From: Acidimicrobiia bacterium
Lineage (GTDB): Bacteria; Actinomycetota; Acidimicrobiia; Spongiisociales; UBA5794
Direction: 5' to 3'
Length of the DNA: 64,000 nucleotides
Assembly (NCBI GenBank): GCA_030065575.1
Contig: JASJDZ010000003.1
Location: 1-64,000 of the forward strand
Part shown: piece after piece, positions 34,740 through 44,077 of the stretch
How the letters are laid out: every line of letters begins with the position of its first letter
Numbering within the stretch: the stretch's first letter is position 1
Program-made: the position numbers and the translations under genes
The notes under the pieces: model-generated
Seen by the model: only the letters and a program-made list of their open reading frames with translations
Databases searched by the model: none
What the model was told of the DNA's origin: nothing

Positions 34740-35189
34740 ATGGCACTCGAAGAGCTCTACAGAGAAGTGATCCTCGATCACTATCGACATCCCCGACACA
34801 AGGGGACTCTGAGCAATGCCGACGTGCATGCCGAGGGCTTGAATCCCTCGTGCGGAGATGAGTTCTCCCTCGACCTTGCCATTGCCGACGGTGTGATCAC
34901 CGATGTAGCGACACAGGGACAGGGGTGTTCGATCTCGCAGGCATCAGGGTCGATGATGGCCGACGCCATCAAGGGAAAGACCCTCGAGGAGGTGGGCGAG
35001 CTTGCCCACAAGTTCCGCGTGATGATGTCGATCGATGAAGGCGAGAACCCCGTCGATCCCGCTCGCCCCGGGGCCGTCCTCGGGGACCTCGAGGCGCTCC
35101 AGGGCGTGCGCAAGTTCCCCGTCCGCATCAAATGCGCCGACCTGCCCTGGACGACACTGGCGGACGCGCTCAGTCAGGCTGAGTCTTAG
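34740..35189 (+). CDS. sufU: SufU zinc-dependent sulfurtransferase/scaffold
   Basis: 149 aa. Conserved Cys38 with Asp40 (NPSCGDE), Cys63 (GQGCSIS) and Cys132 (RIKCADLPW), the four Zn/sulfur-accepting positions of SufU, and the SufU-type insertion before the third cysteine. Receives persulfide sulfur from SufS in Gram-positive SUF systems. Confidence 0.95.
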   Translation: MALEELYREVILDHYRHPRHKGTLSNADVHAEGLNPSCGDEFSLDLAIADGVITDVATQGQGCSISQASGSMMADAIKGKTLEEVGELAHKFRVMMSIDEGENPVDPARPGAVLGDLEALQGVRKFPVRIKCADLPWTTLADALSQAES

Positions 35190-35278
35190 CGTTCTTGCGT
35201 AGATTCGTCGGCCATATTGCTACGGAACTACGCAGGAACGAGGAGTAGCTCCCGCGAAACCCAGTGATTGTGCTACTC
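35190..35278. terminator. two hairpins between convergent sufU and pncB
   Basis: CGTTCTTGCGTAG (35190-35202) pairs with CTACGCAGGAACG (35228-35240) over 13 bp with one G-T; GAGTAGC (35243-35249) pairs with GCTACTC (35272-35278), running into the pncB stop. There is no T-run on either side, so the structures may protect 3' ends or form a bidirectional terminator of unusual type. Confidence 0.45.
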
Positions 35279-36817
35279 GCCCCTGGCCTCGTCGATCAGC
35301 TCGAGCTGCAGCGACTTGATGCGCTCGGTCAGCGACACGTGGTAGATGTGCGGGTTCACCAAGCGACGGACACCAACGTCGAGACGATCGAGGTCTGCGA
35401 TGCGCCGTGACCTCATCTCCTCGAGATCTGGGGACGGAGTGCTCCGCTTCCCTCCGGCGAACACCTCGACGAGGAGATCCTCGACCTCTGTGATCTCGTC
35501 ACGAGGGATGACACGGCTTATCCCCATGCGGTGCGGGTGATGAAGAAGAATGTCGCCTTTGGTCAGCTCTTCGTCCGCCATCGCAATGAGATCTGCGGTT
35601 GCCCTCCCCCGGGCGTCGTAGAGCCGCCAGATCTTCTTGTCGCCCGGGATCGGCACCTTCTCGGGGGTATCCGATACCTTGATGGCCGGTGTCCAATCTC
35701 CATCCTTCTCGATAGCCACCAGCTTGAACACGCCGTCGAGCGCCTCGTGCCCCTGCGATGTGATCAGCCGGGTTCCCACCCCGTAGACCAGACGCTCCAT
35801 CAGACGCGACGGATCTCTCCCGGCGCGGGCGAACTCGTCGAGAATCTGCGCTCGGATCTGCCAGATCTCCAGCTCATCGAGGTTGCCGGACAGGACTATC
35901 TGCACGTCCTCGAAGCCGGCAGCATCAAGCATCTCAGCAGCCTCGATACTCAGATACGCAAGGTCTCCCGAGTCGAGTCTGATCCCGACCGGCTCATGCC
36001 CGGCGGCTCGCAACTCGGCAAAGACCTTGATTGCGTTGGGGATGCCGGACTCGAGAGTGTCGATCGTGTCAACCAGCAGGATGCAATCGTCTGGATACAC
36101 CTCGGCGTAGGCACGGAAGGCTTCGAGCTCACCCTGGCCGAGCGCCATAAATACCTGCACCATCGAGTGGGCGTGTGTTCCCTTTGGGTCAAGCCCCATC
36201 TCGTGGGATATCCCGACGTTCGAAGTGAAATCAGCACCGCCGATGAGCGCCGCCCGTCCGCCCGGGTTCGCACCCGAGGCCGGACCGCGTCGCATCCCAA
36301 ACTCGAGGGCCGGGCTACCTCCGGCTGATTCGTGGATACGCGAGGCCTTGGTGGCAATCAGCGTCGGGTAGTTGAGGTGGTTGAGCAAAGAGGTCTCGAG
36401 GATCTGGACGATGGCCAACGGGCCCTGCACGACGGCGATGGGAGCGTTGGCATGCACCACACGACCCTCAGGAACAGCCCTAATGACGACCCGATCGAAA
36501 GCTCCGGATTCGCGGAGCCAGTTGAGGAACTCATCACCAAATCGCTTCTGACCGGCCTCGTTGGTTTGGCTACTCAGCAACTCGAGATCGGCGTCGGTGA
36601 ATCGGACATCCTCCATCCACTCCAGCAGCGGGTCCAATCCGGCAAAGACGGCGTAACCCGCTTGGTGGCGACCGTAGTTGGGGTAGCGCCTGAAGAAGAA
36701 GTCAAACTGCGCCTGTCTCTCGTGCAAGCCGCGCTCGTAGTAGAGCTGCGCCATTGTGAGTTGGTACTGATCGGTGAACAGCACCCCATCACGAGCTCGC
36801 CCGGTTTGTTCTGCCAT
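35273..36817 (-). CDS. pncB: nicotinate phosphoribosyltransferase
   Basis: 514 aa. Makes nicotinate mononucleotide from nicotinate and PRPP in the Preiss-Handler NAD salvage path. Seen: [41 protein letters not shown] with the phosphorylated-His region, and [12 protein letters not shown] in the type II phosphoribosyltransferase barrel. Normal family length. ATG at 36817, 12 bp after the MFS gene, in a minus-strand run that also contains a sirtuin. Confidence 0.96.
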   Translation of the reverse strand: MAEQTGRARDGVLFTDQYQLTMAQLYYERGLHERQAQFDFFFRRYPNYGRHQAGYAVFAGLDPLLEWMEDVRFTDADLELLSSQTNEAGQKRFGDEFLNWLRESGAFDRVVIRAVPEGRVVHANAPIAVVQGPLAIVQILETSLLNHLNYPTLIATKASRIHESAGGSPALEFGMRRGPASGANPGGRAALIGGADFTSNVGISHEMGLDPKGTHAHSMVQVFMALGQGELEAFRAYAEVYPDDCILLVDTIDTLESGIPNAIKVFAELRAAGHEPVGIRLDSGDLAYLSIEAAEMLDAAGFEDVQIVLSGNLDELEIWQIRAQILDEFARAGRDPSRLMERLVYGVGTRLITSQGHEALDGVFKLVAIEKDGDWTPAIKVSDTPEKVPIPGDKKIWRLYDARGRATADLIAMADEELTKGDILLHHPHRMGISRVIPRDEITEVEDLLVEVFAGGKRSTPSPDLEEMRSRRIADLDRLDVGVRRLVNPHIYHVSLTERIKSLQLELIDEARGE

Positions 36818-36829
36818 GCTTCGCTTTCC

Positions 36830-38020
36830 TTAGTTCTCCGCTGAGTCTGGCACGGATCGGCTCTCGATGGCGTTCGCAGGAACGCCACCCCAGGCGAAAA
36901 CGGCGACTGCCATGAGGTTCAACGCCGCGGCGACCAGCGCAGCGAACGCGATGCCCGACCCGAGGTAGACCCGGGGCCCGACTGCCGAGCCGAGGGTGCG
37001 CCCGATCGCCCAGCCGACAACCATCCAGGAGAGGAATCGAGCTCTGGCATGCGGGTGGATCTCGGTTGCGTACGGCACACCCGAGACGATGGCGAACTCG
37101 AATCCGAAGTAGGCGATCATCACCGCGGCAACCCCACCGACCAGCGATCCATTGGTAACGGCGAACAGTGCGAATCCGGCTGCTGCGATGGTGATACCGG
37201 CGAAGACAGCGCGACGCTTTCCGATGCGGTCGGCGAACCCTGCCGTTGCTCCCTCGCCTGCGAGCTCCGCCAGGCCAATCAGGACTGCAATGCCACCGGC
37301 TTCAACCAAGGACAGCCCGAACGAGTCCTCCAGCCATGCTCCGAGCACGACAAACATGAGCTGGGCTGCCATCGCATACAGCCCGGCCGTGACCAGAAAG
37401 GCACCAGACGGACGATCCAACCGCAATCGCCCAACATCACCGTGGACATCGCCGGTGTCACGGTCCAGCAGCCGGCTGATCAACAGCGCGCCGGCGCCGA
37501 CCACGCCGCCAAGCACCCAGAAAGGTGACTGCCAACCGCTGGTGCGAATCATCCAGCCGGCAAGCGGGGCGCCGATCAGCAAGCCGCCTGCCCAGGTCAA
37601 CTCGAAGATGCCAATGACTCGGCCCCGATTCTCGTAAGGCACCCGGTCGGCGAGGTACGCCTGCGCCGACACATCGAACAGAGGCTTCGCCGCCCCCATC
37701 ATGATGAAGCCGACGACGGCACCAACGAAAACCGATGTCGCAGCCGTGGTCAGAGCACCCACCGCAAACAGGCCCATGCCGAAACCGATCAGATTCCGGC
37801 GCGGTCGTCCCCGGCTCAATGCGGTCATCGCCAACGGAGTGGGCAAGCCGGCCGCCCATCGAATCGAAATCAGGTCGCCCGCCCGCTCCAACGGCACATT
37901 GAGCCCTCGAGCAATTGCCGGAAGGAAGAACTCAACAAACCGGGCGGCGATATTGATCAGAAGTCGCATCCCGGTCAGGTATGCGAGACCGAGACGAAAC
38001 CTTCGGGTGCGATGCGGCAT
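36830..38020 (-). CDS. MFS transporter, candidate niacin carrier by context
   Basis: 396 aa with about twelve hydrophobic segments, a basic N-terminus and an MFS-like loop ALSRGRPRRNLIGFG. It lies between a sirtuin (35 bp upstream) and pncB (12 bp downstream) on the same strand. The position, not the sequence, suggests uptake of nicotinate or nicotinamide for NAD salvage; drug or sugar export remains possible. Confidence 0.85.
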   Translation of the reverse strand: MPHRTRRFRLGLAYLTGMRLLINIAARFVEFFLPAIARGLNVPLERAGDLISIRWAAGLPTPLAMTALSRGRPRRNLIGFGMGLFAVGALTTAATSVFVGAVVGFIMMGAAKPLFDVSAQAYLADRVPYENRGRVIGIFELTWAGGLLIGAPLAGWMIRTSGWQSPFWVLGGVVGAGALLISRLLDRDTGDVHGDVGRLRLDRPSGAFLVTAGLYAMAAQLMFVVLGAWLEDSFGLSLVEAGGIAVLIGLAELAGEGATAGFADRIGKRRAVFAGITIAAAGFALFAVTNGSLVGGVAAVMIAYFGFEFAIVSGVPYATEIHPHARARFLSWMVVGWAIGRTLGSAVGPRVYLGSGIAFAALVAAALNLMAVAVFAWGGVPANAIESRSVPDSAEN

Positions 38021-38055
38021 GGCGGCGACGATAGCGGGAAGCCCACTGCCGTCGT

Positions 38056-38808
38056 CTATGCAGCTAGCGCCCTCTCGATGGCGCCCGGGACGATCGCACC
38101 GACGTCACCGTCGATCCGCAGTGTGACGGTGCGCAGCCGGTCGTGAGCCGTCTCCCCCCGGTTGACAATCACGTAGGGCGTACCCCGCTCGGTCGCATAG
38201 AGAGGAACCGACGCGGCCGGGTTGACGGTCAGCGTTGATCCGAGTGCCATTGCCAGGTCACACCTGTCGGCGGCGTCGAAGGCTCTGGCCATCTCATCGG
38301 CGCGAAGGTTCTGGCCGAAGCTGATCGTTGCCGGCTTCAGGTACCCGCCGCAATGGCAGAGCGGCGGATCCCCCGTTTCACGGAAGGTGGCGAAGTGGGG
38401 CTCGGGTGCAGACCTCTCGCGGCAGGTCTGACACTCGATCTCACGGTTCGTTCCGTGGATCTCGACCAGCTTCTCCCGGCTGGTTCCGGCGGCGGCGTGC
38501 AATCCGTCGACGTTCTGGGTCACAACCATCTCGATCTTGTCGACCCTCTCGAGACGTACCAGGGCCCGATGCACCTCATTCGGCTCGGCTGCACCCCACT
38601 CTTCCGCGTCCTCCATCTTCTGCTGCCAGTAGTCCCGACGCCGATCGACAGAGGTCATGAACTCGTCGTAGAAGACAGGCGTGCGTGTTTTCCACACTCC
38701 TTGCGGTCCCCGGTAATCGGGGATCCCGGATGCCGTTGAGATCCCGGCGCCGGTGAATACGAGAATCCGCTCGGCTGCAGTGATGAGGTCAACGAGCTTG
38801 TCGATCAT
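38056..38808 (-). CDS. NAD-dependent protein deacylase, Sir2 family (copy 2)
   Basis: 250 aa: GAGIS (20-24), IPDYRG, TQNVDGLH and catalytic His118 in EIHGTN. The zinc knuckle is unusual: Cys126/Cys129 (CxxC) pairs with Cys151/Cys153 in PPLCHCGG, a CxC second pair instead of CxxC. Releases nicotinamide from NAD, which the downstream genes could help recycle. ATG at 38808 is preferred over an upstream TTG. It begins 18 bp after the membrane-protein gene. Confidence 0.92.
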   Translation of the reverse strand: MIDKLVDLITAAERILVFTGAGISTASGIPDYRGPQGVWKTRTPVFYDEFMTSVDRRRDYWQQKMEDAEEWGAAEPNEVHRALVRLERVDKIEMVVTQNVDGLHAAAGTSREKLVEIHGTNREIECQTCRERSAPEPHFATFRETGDPPLCHCGGYLKPATISFGQNLRADEMARAFDAADRCDLAMALGSTLTVNPAASVPLYATERGTPYVIVNRGETAHDRLRTVTLRIDGDVGAIVPGAIERALAA

Positions 38809-38826
38809 TGTCTGCAAGTTAGTGGC

Positions 38827-39750
38827 CTACCGCCCGACCGGCACTTCGGTGAGATCAAAGGCGAGCGATACCGGAACGGAAGTGACAACACCGACTGTGT
38901 ACTCGAGAGATACGGTCACCGCACCTTCCTGATCGATGGGAAAGGGCTCGCTCCAACTGAACTCGAGAGTCCCCTCCTCGCTCGGCTCGCGCACTTCGGG
39001 GAACCGCTCGTAGCTACCGACGATCCCACCCTCTGCGTCGAACAACCGGATCGTCATCTGCACCGTCGTCCCCAGATTCGCACCCACCGTCCGCCATTCG
39101 ACCGTGCCGAGGAAGCTGCCGAGGTCTAGCCGGGGGATGATGAGGGTCAACGATTGATCAACAGGAACCGAAAGTGGCTCATCGATGGAGAACGGCTCCT
39201 CGGTGAATGGAAGCTCAACCGATCCGGTGACGTGCTCGACATCCCACCGCTCAATCAGACGTGCCTGCACGTAGGTGGTGTCTTCGCCTTGCGGAGGGAA
39301 GTGCACCGAAAAGGCCGAAGCACTGAAGCGGCCATTGACGACGCGAGTTGACTCGATGGTGGTCCCCGCCGCTGATTCCAGCAGCCACTCCCCACCAATC
39401 GGCCAGGCAACTTCGACGGGATCGGTGCCCCGCTGCGCAGCAGTCGTGAACGCAACGATTGTCGACTCATCTGTGAGCACCACCTCAGTGCCGGCCGCTC
39501 CGAGATCGGGGGCAAGCTCGCCGTAGCCGGGTGGGAAGTCGGAGACAACAGCAGCGTCTGGCGGCCGGGACGTCGTCACCGCAGTGGTGGATGCCGGTTC
39601 CGCCCCGTCGCCACCACCGAGGGTCAGCAGCCAGCCGAGTAGCAGACCAACCGCAGCACCCGGAACGGCAACAGACCATGCAGTGTCGGGGGTCTGCTTC
39701 TCGTCATCAAGGGGGGACTTGATCAGCTCCTCGTAGTCGATCTCGCTCAA
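38827..39750 (-). CDS. single-pass membrane protein with large extracytoplasmic beta-rich domain (cassette gene 3)
   Basis: About 307 aa. A short acidic cytoplasmic start (SEIDYEELIKSP), one transmembrane helix in AVPGAAVGLLLGWLLTLGGG, a Thr/Pro spacer and a roughly 230-residue outer domain rich in beta strands and Glu/Val. No family recognised. TTG at 39750 is chosen because it overlaps the upstream stop as TTGA, the same coupling used by the two genes before it; the longer open frame would run into that gene. Confidence 0.7.
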   Translation of the reverse strand: MSEIDYEELIKSPLDDEKQTPDTAWSVAVPGAAVGLLLGWLLTLGGGDGAEPASTTAVTTSRPPDAAVVSDFPPGYGELAPDLGAAGTEVVLTDESTIVAFTTAAQRGTDPVEVAWPIGGEWLLESAAGTTIESTRVVNGRFSASAFSVHFPPQGEDTTYVQARLIERWDVEHVTGSVELPFTEEPFSIDEPLSVPVDQSLTLIIPRLDLGSFLGTVEWRTVGANLGTTVQMTIRLFDAEGGIVGSYERFPEVREPSEEGTLEFSWSEPFPIDQEGAVTVSLEYTVGVVTSVPVSLAFDLTEVPVGR

Positions 39751-40529
39751 GTGGCCACCCCCTCCATCACCAGGATCTCGCCGACGAGTGGCCTCATCTC
39801 GAAACCGGCGTCTTCGAGAACCACCGACTCGGGGACATTCGTCCCCTCCCAGATGAGCTGCAAGCCCCCACCCTGTCTGCCGGTCACTCGCCAACTCGAG
39901 TCGATGGGCCGAAGCGAAACCGTGATGTCCCAGTCGTCACCAGAGCGGTCGAAGTCGAGCTGCACGATCGTCGAGATGCTCTGCTCCAGCACGGTATTGA
40001 CGGTCACCCGGCCCCGCCTCAGGTCGGCGGTAGCGCCGGACTCGATGGGGACTTCGACTTGCTCGCCAAAGGGAACCGCAACCCTCCACCCCACCAGCCG
40101 GATGGACTCCACCTCCTCCTCACCGATCGGCATCTCGAACCGCACAGAAGAGGCGCGAGGGCCCGTTGTCGCTTCGACAATGGCGCCCGACGCAGTCGTC
40201 AGCTCCCATCGCTCGGGCATCGCGGCGAAGTCGCCGGCGCCCGCGGGCCGATCCTCGAAATCCCCGACGACGGACGGCGCAATCCCGGTGAGCTCGTAGT
40301 CGAGGTAGGCGAACCCATCGGTCACATTGAGGTTGCGAGGCAGAAGAAACGTCGCTCCAATTGCCACCTCTTCCGGCTCGAACCAGGGAACGGTGGCCGG
40401 AGCCTCCGTCGTGGGGACGGATGTCGTTGTCGCAGGCTCCTCGGCATCGCCGGACGGAATGAGGCCCAGTATCGGGAGGATGAGAGCCCCGGCAACGACC
40501 CCGAGAGCAAACCGGCCGGCGGCACTCAC
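39747..40529 (-). CDS. single-pass membrane protein with extracytoplasmic beta-rich domain (cassette gene 2)
   Basis: About 260 aa: a transmembrane helix right after the start (RFALGVVAGALILPILGLIP), a Thr/Pro spacer (EEPATTTSVPTTEAPATV) and a beta-rich domain that resembles cassette gene 3 in plan (helix, TTT-type spacer, strands, many Glu/Val). GTG at 40529 overlaps the upstream stop as GTGA. No family recognised. The similar plan of genes 2 and 3 suggests duplication, but the sequences are far apart. Confidence 0.72.
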   Translation of the reverse strand: MSAAGRFALGVVAGALILPILGLIPSGDAEEPATTTSVPTTEAPATVPWFEPEEVAIGATFLLPRNLNVTDGFAYLDYELTGIAPSVVGDFEDRPAGAGDFAAMPERWELTTASGAIVEATTGPRASSVRFEMPIGEEEVESIRLVGWRVAVPFGEQVEVPIESGATADLRRGRVTVNTVLEQSISTIVQLDFDRSGDDWDITVSLRPIDSSWRVTGRQGGGLQLIWEGTNVPESVVLEDAGFEMRPLVGEILVMEGVAT

Positions 40530-40948
40530 GGCCGGGGGCCAAACACCACGTAAACGAGGGAGAGGAGCGTGAGCGCCACCATGAGGTGTCGGAGGGTCAC
40601 CCACCGCCGGCTCATCCCGGCGGCGTCAAGCGCAGCCTCGAGCGGCTCGGTGCCGTAGAAGTAATCCCGCAGCGCACGGTCGCGGGTCGTGCCGCCTCGT
40701 AGGGCCGCGTTCAGCTTGCCACCCTCGACCGTGTTCTCCGGCACGAGCTCCTCAGCTCGTTGCTGAAGTGGTCGCGCGGCGTAGTAGAGCGCCACGAGTA
40801 CCGCCACGGCCCACACGACCAGAATAAGGGCGTGAGTGACCATCAGCCCGGCGAGCCCGATGATCCAGACGATCCAGAGAGTGCTGACCTCGCGTAGGTA
40901 GGCCCTGGCTTCGTCCGGGTCGTCGAACTGGTAGACCAGCTCTGTCAT
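40526..40948 (-). CDS. multi-pass membrane protein of unknown function (cassette gene 1)
   Basis: 140 aa with an acidic soluble start (FDDPDEARAYLREV), a hydrophobic hairpin about 24-58, a cytosolic loop rich in Arg/Glu, and a last helix at about 118-135. It opens the three-gene cassette: coupled to the next gene by GTGA. It is 56 bp downstream of sufC copy 2. No family recognised. Confidence 0.72.
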   Translation of the reverse strand: MTELVYQFDDPDEARAYLREVSTLWIVWIIGLAGLMVTHALILVVWAVAVLVALYYAARPLQQRAEELVPENTVEGGKLNAALRGGTTRDRALRDYFYGTEPLEAALDAAGMSRRWVTLRHLMVALTLLSLVYVVFGPRP

Positions 40949-41004
40949 ACGACAGCCTCACTTATCGGGGTGACGAGGTTACCGCCTGCTGAATCGTGCC
41001 GGGT

Positions 41005-41766
41005 TCACACGTCGAACGGTGTCACGTCGGGAGCAGAGACGGTGGCTTCACCATCGACCAGATCAACGTATCCGCTCGCCTCGAGTTCCGCAGCAATCTC
41101 GGGGCCGCCGGTGCGCACAACCTTGCCGGCAACCATCACGTGGATCTTGTCCGGCTTCATATAGCGGAGGATCCTGCTGTAGTGGGTGATGATGAGGACA
41201 CCGAGGTCGTCGCTGCGGAGTTCCTCGACGAGGTGAGCGACTTCGCGGACTGCATCGATGTCGAGACCCGAATCGACCTCGTCGAGGATGGCAACCTTGG
41301 GCTTGGCCACAGCGAGCTGGAACATCTCGGATCGCTTCTTCTCGCCGCCGGAGAGATCATTGTTGACGGCACGCTGGCGGAACCGCTCCATGTCAAGAGC
41401 TTCCGCCGCAGCCTCGACACGGTCGGCAAAACCCGGATCCTCGCGCACCTCACCCATCTCACTGATGAGATCATCGAGGGACACACCGGGCACCTCGACC
41501 GGATACTGAAATGCCTCGAAGAGGCCAGCTCTCGCCCGCTCGTCTACGGGCAGGCCGAGCACCTCGGTACCGTCAACAAGGGCGGACCCAGTCGCCTCGT
41601 AGTCGGTCTTTCCCATTAGTACGTGACACAGAGTCGACTTGCCGGACCCGTTCGGACCCATCAGTACGTGCACCTCACCGAACGGAACGTCGATGTCGAC
41701 TCCCTTGAGGATCTCCAGGTCGCCGAAGCGGGCCTTGACATCAGAAACTTGCAGGGCGAGTGACAT
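41005..41766 (-). CDS. sufC: SufC ATPase, copy 2
   Basis: 253 aa. Walker A GPNGSGKST (37-45), FQYPVEVPGVS, LSGGEKKRSEM and Walker B VAILDEVDSGLD. It ends a sufD-Rieske-sufC block, with its ATG overlapping the Rieske stop (TGATG), so this is probably the partner of SufD here. Compared with copy 1 the signature reads LSGGEKKR rather than FSGGERKR, and they are too different to be a recent duplication. Confidence 0.95.
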   Translation of the reverse strand: MSLALQVSDVKARFGDLEILKGVDIDVPFGEVHVLMGPNGSGKSTLCHVLMGKTDYEATGSALVDGTEVLGLPVDERARAGLFEAFQYPVEVPGVSLDDLISEMGEVREDPGFADRVEAAAEALDMERFRQRAVNNDLSGGEKKRSEMFQLAVAKPKVAILDEVDSGLDIDAVREVAHLVEELRSDDLGVLIITHYSRILRYMKPDKIHVMVAGKVVRTGGPEIAAELEASGYVDLVDGEATVSAPDVTPFDV

Positions 41767-42086
41767 CAGGACTCCTCGTCAATCGTCAGGTAGACGACGC
41801 CATCTGCGACGTCGACGGAATACGTAGGGACAGGGCTGGTCGCCGGCAGGGTGCGGGCCTCACCGTCGGCGAGCCCGAACGCGGCACCATGTCGAGGGCA
41901 CTCGACCTCGTCGTCAAACACTTCGCCCTCGGCCAGCGAGGCCTCGGCGTGACTGCACCTGTCGCCGAGAGCGTAGAAGCTGTCGCCGACCCGGAACAGA
42001 GCGATGCGATGCCCTTCGAGCTCGAGGCGCAAGCCAGCCTCATTCGGGATCTGGTCCACGGGGGCTATCTGCACGCGCACCGTCAC
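41766..42086 (-). CDS. Rieske [2Fe-2S] ferredoxin-like protein
   Basis: 106 aa: Cys44-x-His46 (CSH) and Cys63-x-x-His66 (CPRH) bind the cluster, as in small Rieske ferredoxins of dioxygenase systems. It is inserted between sufD and sufC, coupled on both sides by stop/start overlaps. Such Rieske genes in SUF operons are known in actinobacteria, but the role is unsettled. GTG start at 42086. Confidence 0.93.
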   Translation of the reverse strand: MTVRVQIAPVDQIPNEAGLRLELEGHRIALFRVGDSFYALGDRCSHAEASLAEGEVFDDEVECPRHGAAFGLADGEARTLPATSPVPTYSVDVADGVVYLTIDEES

Positions 42087-43369
42087 ACCCTCCCCGCCTC
42101 TTGTGCCTCGCGGTACTTGGCGTCGATCCAGGACGTCACGACACCGGCAATGGCTGGTTCGGGGAACCTGGCGAGAGCCTCGTTGAAGAAACCATGCACC
42201 AGCAGACGATTGGCGCGGAGCTCGTCGAGGCCGCGGCTCATCAAGTAGTAGCGCTGATCGTCATCCAGTGGGCCGACCGTCGAACCGTGGCCACAGCGCA
42301 CGTCGTCGGCAAGGATCTCGAGATTGGGCACCGACTGGGCTGAGGCGCCGTCGGAGAGGATGAGATTGCGGTTGGTCTGATACGCATCTGTCTTCTGCGC
42401 ACCCTCATCAATACGGATCATGCCGGTGAATACGGACAGGGCCTCATCCTGCACCGCACCTTTCAAGAACATGTCGCTGTTGGTGTTGACGCCCTGATGG
42501 TGCATCGTGTAGCGGTAGTCGAGTGTCTGATTCTCATCGCCGAAGTACGCGCTAACGACGTTGGCGGACGATCCGTTTCCCTCTAGATCGACGGTCAGGT
42601 TGAGGCGAGAAAGCAGTCCGCCGAGACCGGCTTCACCCAGGTGGAGGTTGGCATCGCGCCCCACGATCCCCCGGACATGGGAGATTGACCGGGTCCCCCG
42701 CCCCCAATGCTGCACGACGGTCACCTTGAGCTGTGCGTTGGCGCCGACATTGAGCTCGAGCTGCGGAACGACCAGGCTGTCGAGGCCATCGTCAGAGCGG
42801 TAGCGCAGCACCACCGAGGCCTGCGCCGACTCGCCAACGCTCAGCGAAACGTGAGGAAACGAAACCGATCCGTTCTCAGTCGCTTGCACATCAACAAAGA
42901 ACGGCTTCTCTACAACCACGCCGCGCGGCACGACAAGCGCAGCTCCTTCCCCACCGAATGCGGCATGGGCGGCTGCGAACTTGTCGAGATCGGATGGAAC
43001 GGCAACGCCAAGAAACGGCTCGAGCAGGTCAGGGTCGGCGGCCAGGATGGACCGAATCGAGCCGAAAGAAACCCGGCCCTCGGTGTTCTCGCTCGAAACG
43101 ACATGCCCATCAACGATGAGCAGCGAACCTGAGGTATCGGGAAGTGCCGCGGCAATGCCGACACCCAACTCATGCGCTTCGCCGGGGTTCTCGACAATGG
43201 AGTAGCTGGCAATGTCGAAGTCGAGGTCGACGTAACGCCACACTTCTTCGACGGGTGAGGGCATGGGGAGCTTTTCGAAGTAGTCCAGTGCCTGCTTGCG
43301 ACGTTCGCTCAGCCAACCGGGGTCAGCGGTGCCGAGCGCGGCTGAGGCCTGCGAATCAAGGGTCTTCAC
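42083..43369 (-). CDS. sufD: SufD scaffold subunit
   Basis: 428 aa. Beta-helix scaffold protein of SufBC2D with LNLTVDLEGNGSSAN, YRYTMHHQGVNT, QTDAYQTNRNL-type segment (here KTDAYQTNRNLILS) and DDVRCGHGSTVGPLD near the C-terminus, which includes the conserved His. Start GTG at 43369 after GGAGAAA; the upstream open frame is not used. Coupled to the Rieske gene by GTGA. Confidence 0.95.
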   Translation of the reverse strand: MKTLDSQASAALGTADPGWLSERRKQALDYFEKLPMPSPVEEVWRYVDLDFDIASYSIVENPGEAHELGVGIAAALPDTSGSLLIVDGHVVSSENTEGRVSFGSIRSILAADPDLLEPFLGVAVPSDLDKFAAAHAAFGGEGAALVVPRGVVVEKPFFVDVQATENGSVSFPHVSLSVGESAQASVVLRYRSDDGLDSLVVPQLELNVGANAQLKVTVVQHWGRGTRSISHVRGIVGRDANLHLGEAGLGGLLSRLNLTVDLEGNGSSANVVSAYFGDENQTLDYRYTMHHQGVNTNSDMFLKGAVQDEALSVFTGMIRIDEGAQKTDAYQTNRNLILSDGASAQSVPNLEILADDVRCGHGSTVGPLDDDQRYYLMSRGLDELRANRLLVHGFFNEALARFPEPAIAGVVTSWIDAKYREAQEAGRV

Positions 43370-43501
43370 GGTTTCTCCTGTTGCGAGGAGCCAGAGATTA
43401 ACCGGACTGCATCGACCCAAATACGGTCAGTCTTCCGGTTTTCGATGTTGCATAGCCCCCGGCGCCAAATAGGGTGACCGTCCCTCCGTGGGGATTCTCA
43501 G

Positions 43502-44077
43502 ATGCCACTCCTGAAACTATCAGCGCTATTGCTTCTCGCCGTCACGTTGCTGGTTCCCTCGATACCAGCTGCGGCCGAGGAGGATTTTGTGTTCGTGTAC
43601 TTCCCACACGAGGACATCGAGTCGCGCTTCTCCGACGACTGGGGCGACCCCCGCTCCGGGGGGCGACGCCACCAGGGCAACGACATCTTCGGCGCCAAGC
43701 ACTCCCAAGTAATCGCTGTTGCCGACGGATTCGTCACAGCAATCGGGACCAGCAGGCGTTCCGGAAACTACGTGCGGCTGGTTCACCGCGACGGTTGGGA
43801 GACCTGGTACATGCACCTCAACAACGACTCCCCGGGGAGCGACGACGGGTCGGGCGGACCGGAATGGGCTTTCGCCCCGGGTCCCGAAGAAGGGATGTTC
43901 GTTGCGGCCGGTACGGTCATCGGCTACGTGGGCGACTCCGGGAACGCAGAGCGCGGCACCGCACACACCCACTTCGAGCTACACGACGGCCGGCGAGTGG
44001 TGAACCCGTATTCCTACCTGTCCGACGCCCACGAGCGTTGGCTCCGGGTACTCGAGTTGTCCGACCAGATCAGGTAG
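43502..44077 (+). CDS. secreted M23 (LytM-type) endopeptidase-like protein
   Basis: 191 aa: signal peptide (about 1-24), then a LytM domain with RRHQGNDIFG (His, Asp zinc ligands), YVRLVHRDGWETWYMHL and HTHFELH (catalytic His pair). Expected to cleave peptidoglycan cross-bridges or act as a non-catalytic LytM regulator; the ligand residues seem complete. Ends eight bases into the opposing uracil-DNA glycosylase gene. Confidence 0.93.
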   Translation: MPLLKLSALLLLAVTLLVPSIPAAAEEDFVFVYFPHEDIESRFSDDWGDPRSGGRRHQGNDIFGAKHSQVIAVADGFVTAIGTSRRSGNYVRLVHRDGWETWYMHLNNDSPGSDDGSGGPEWAFAPGPEEGMFVAAGTVIGYVGDSGNAERGTAHTHFELHDGRRVVNPYSYLSDAHERWLRVLELSDQIR

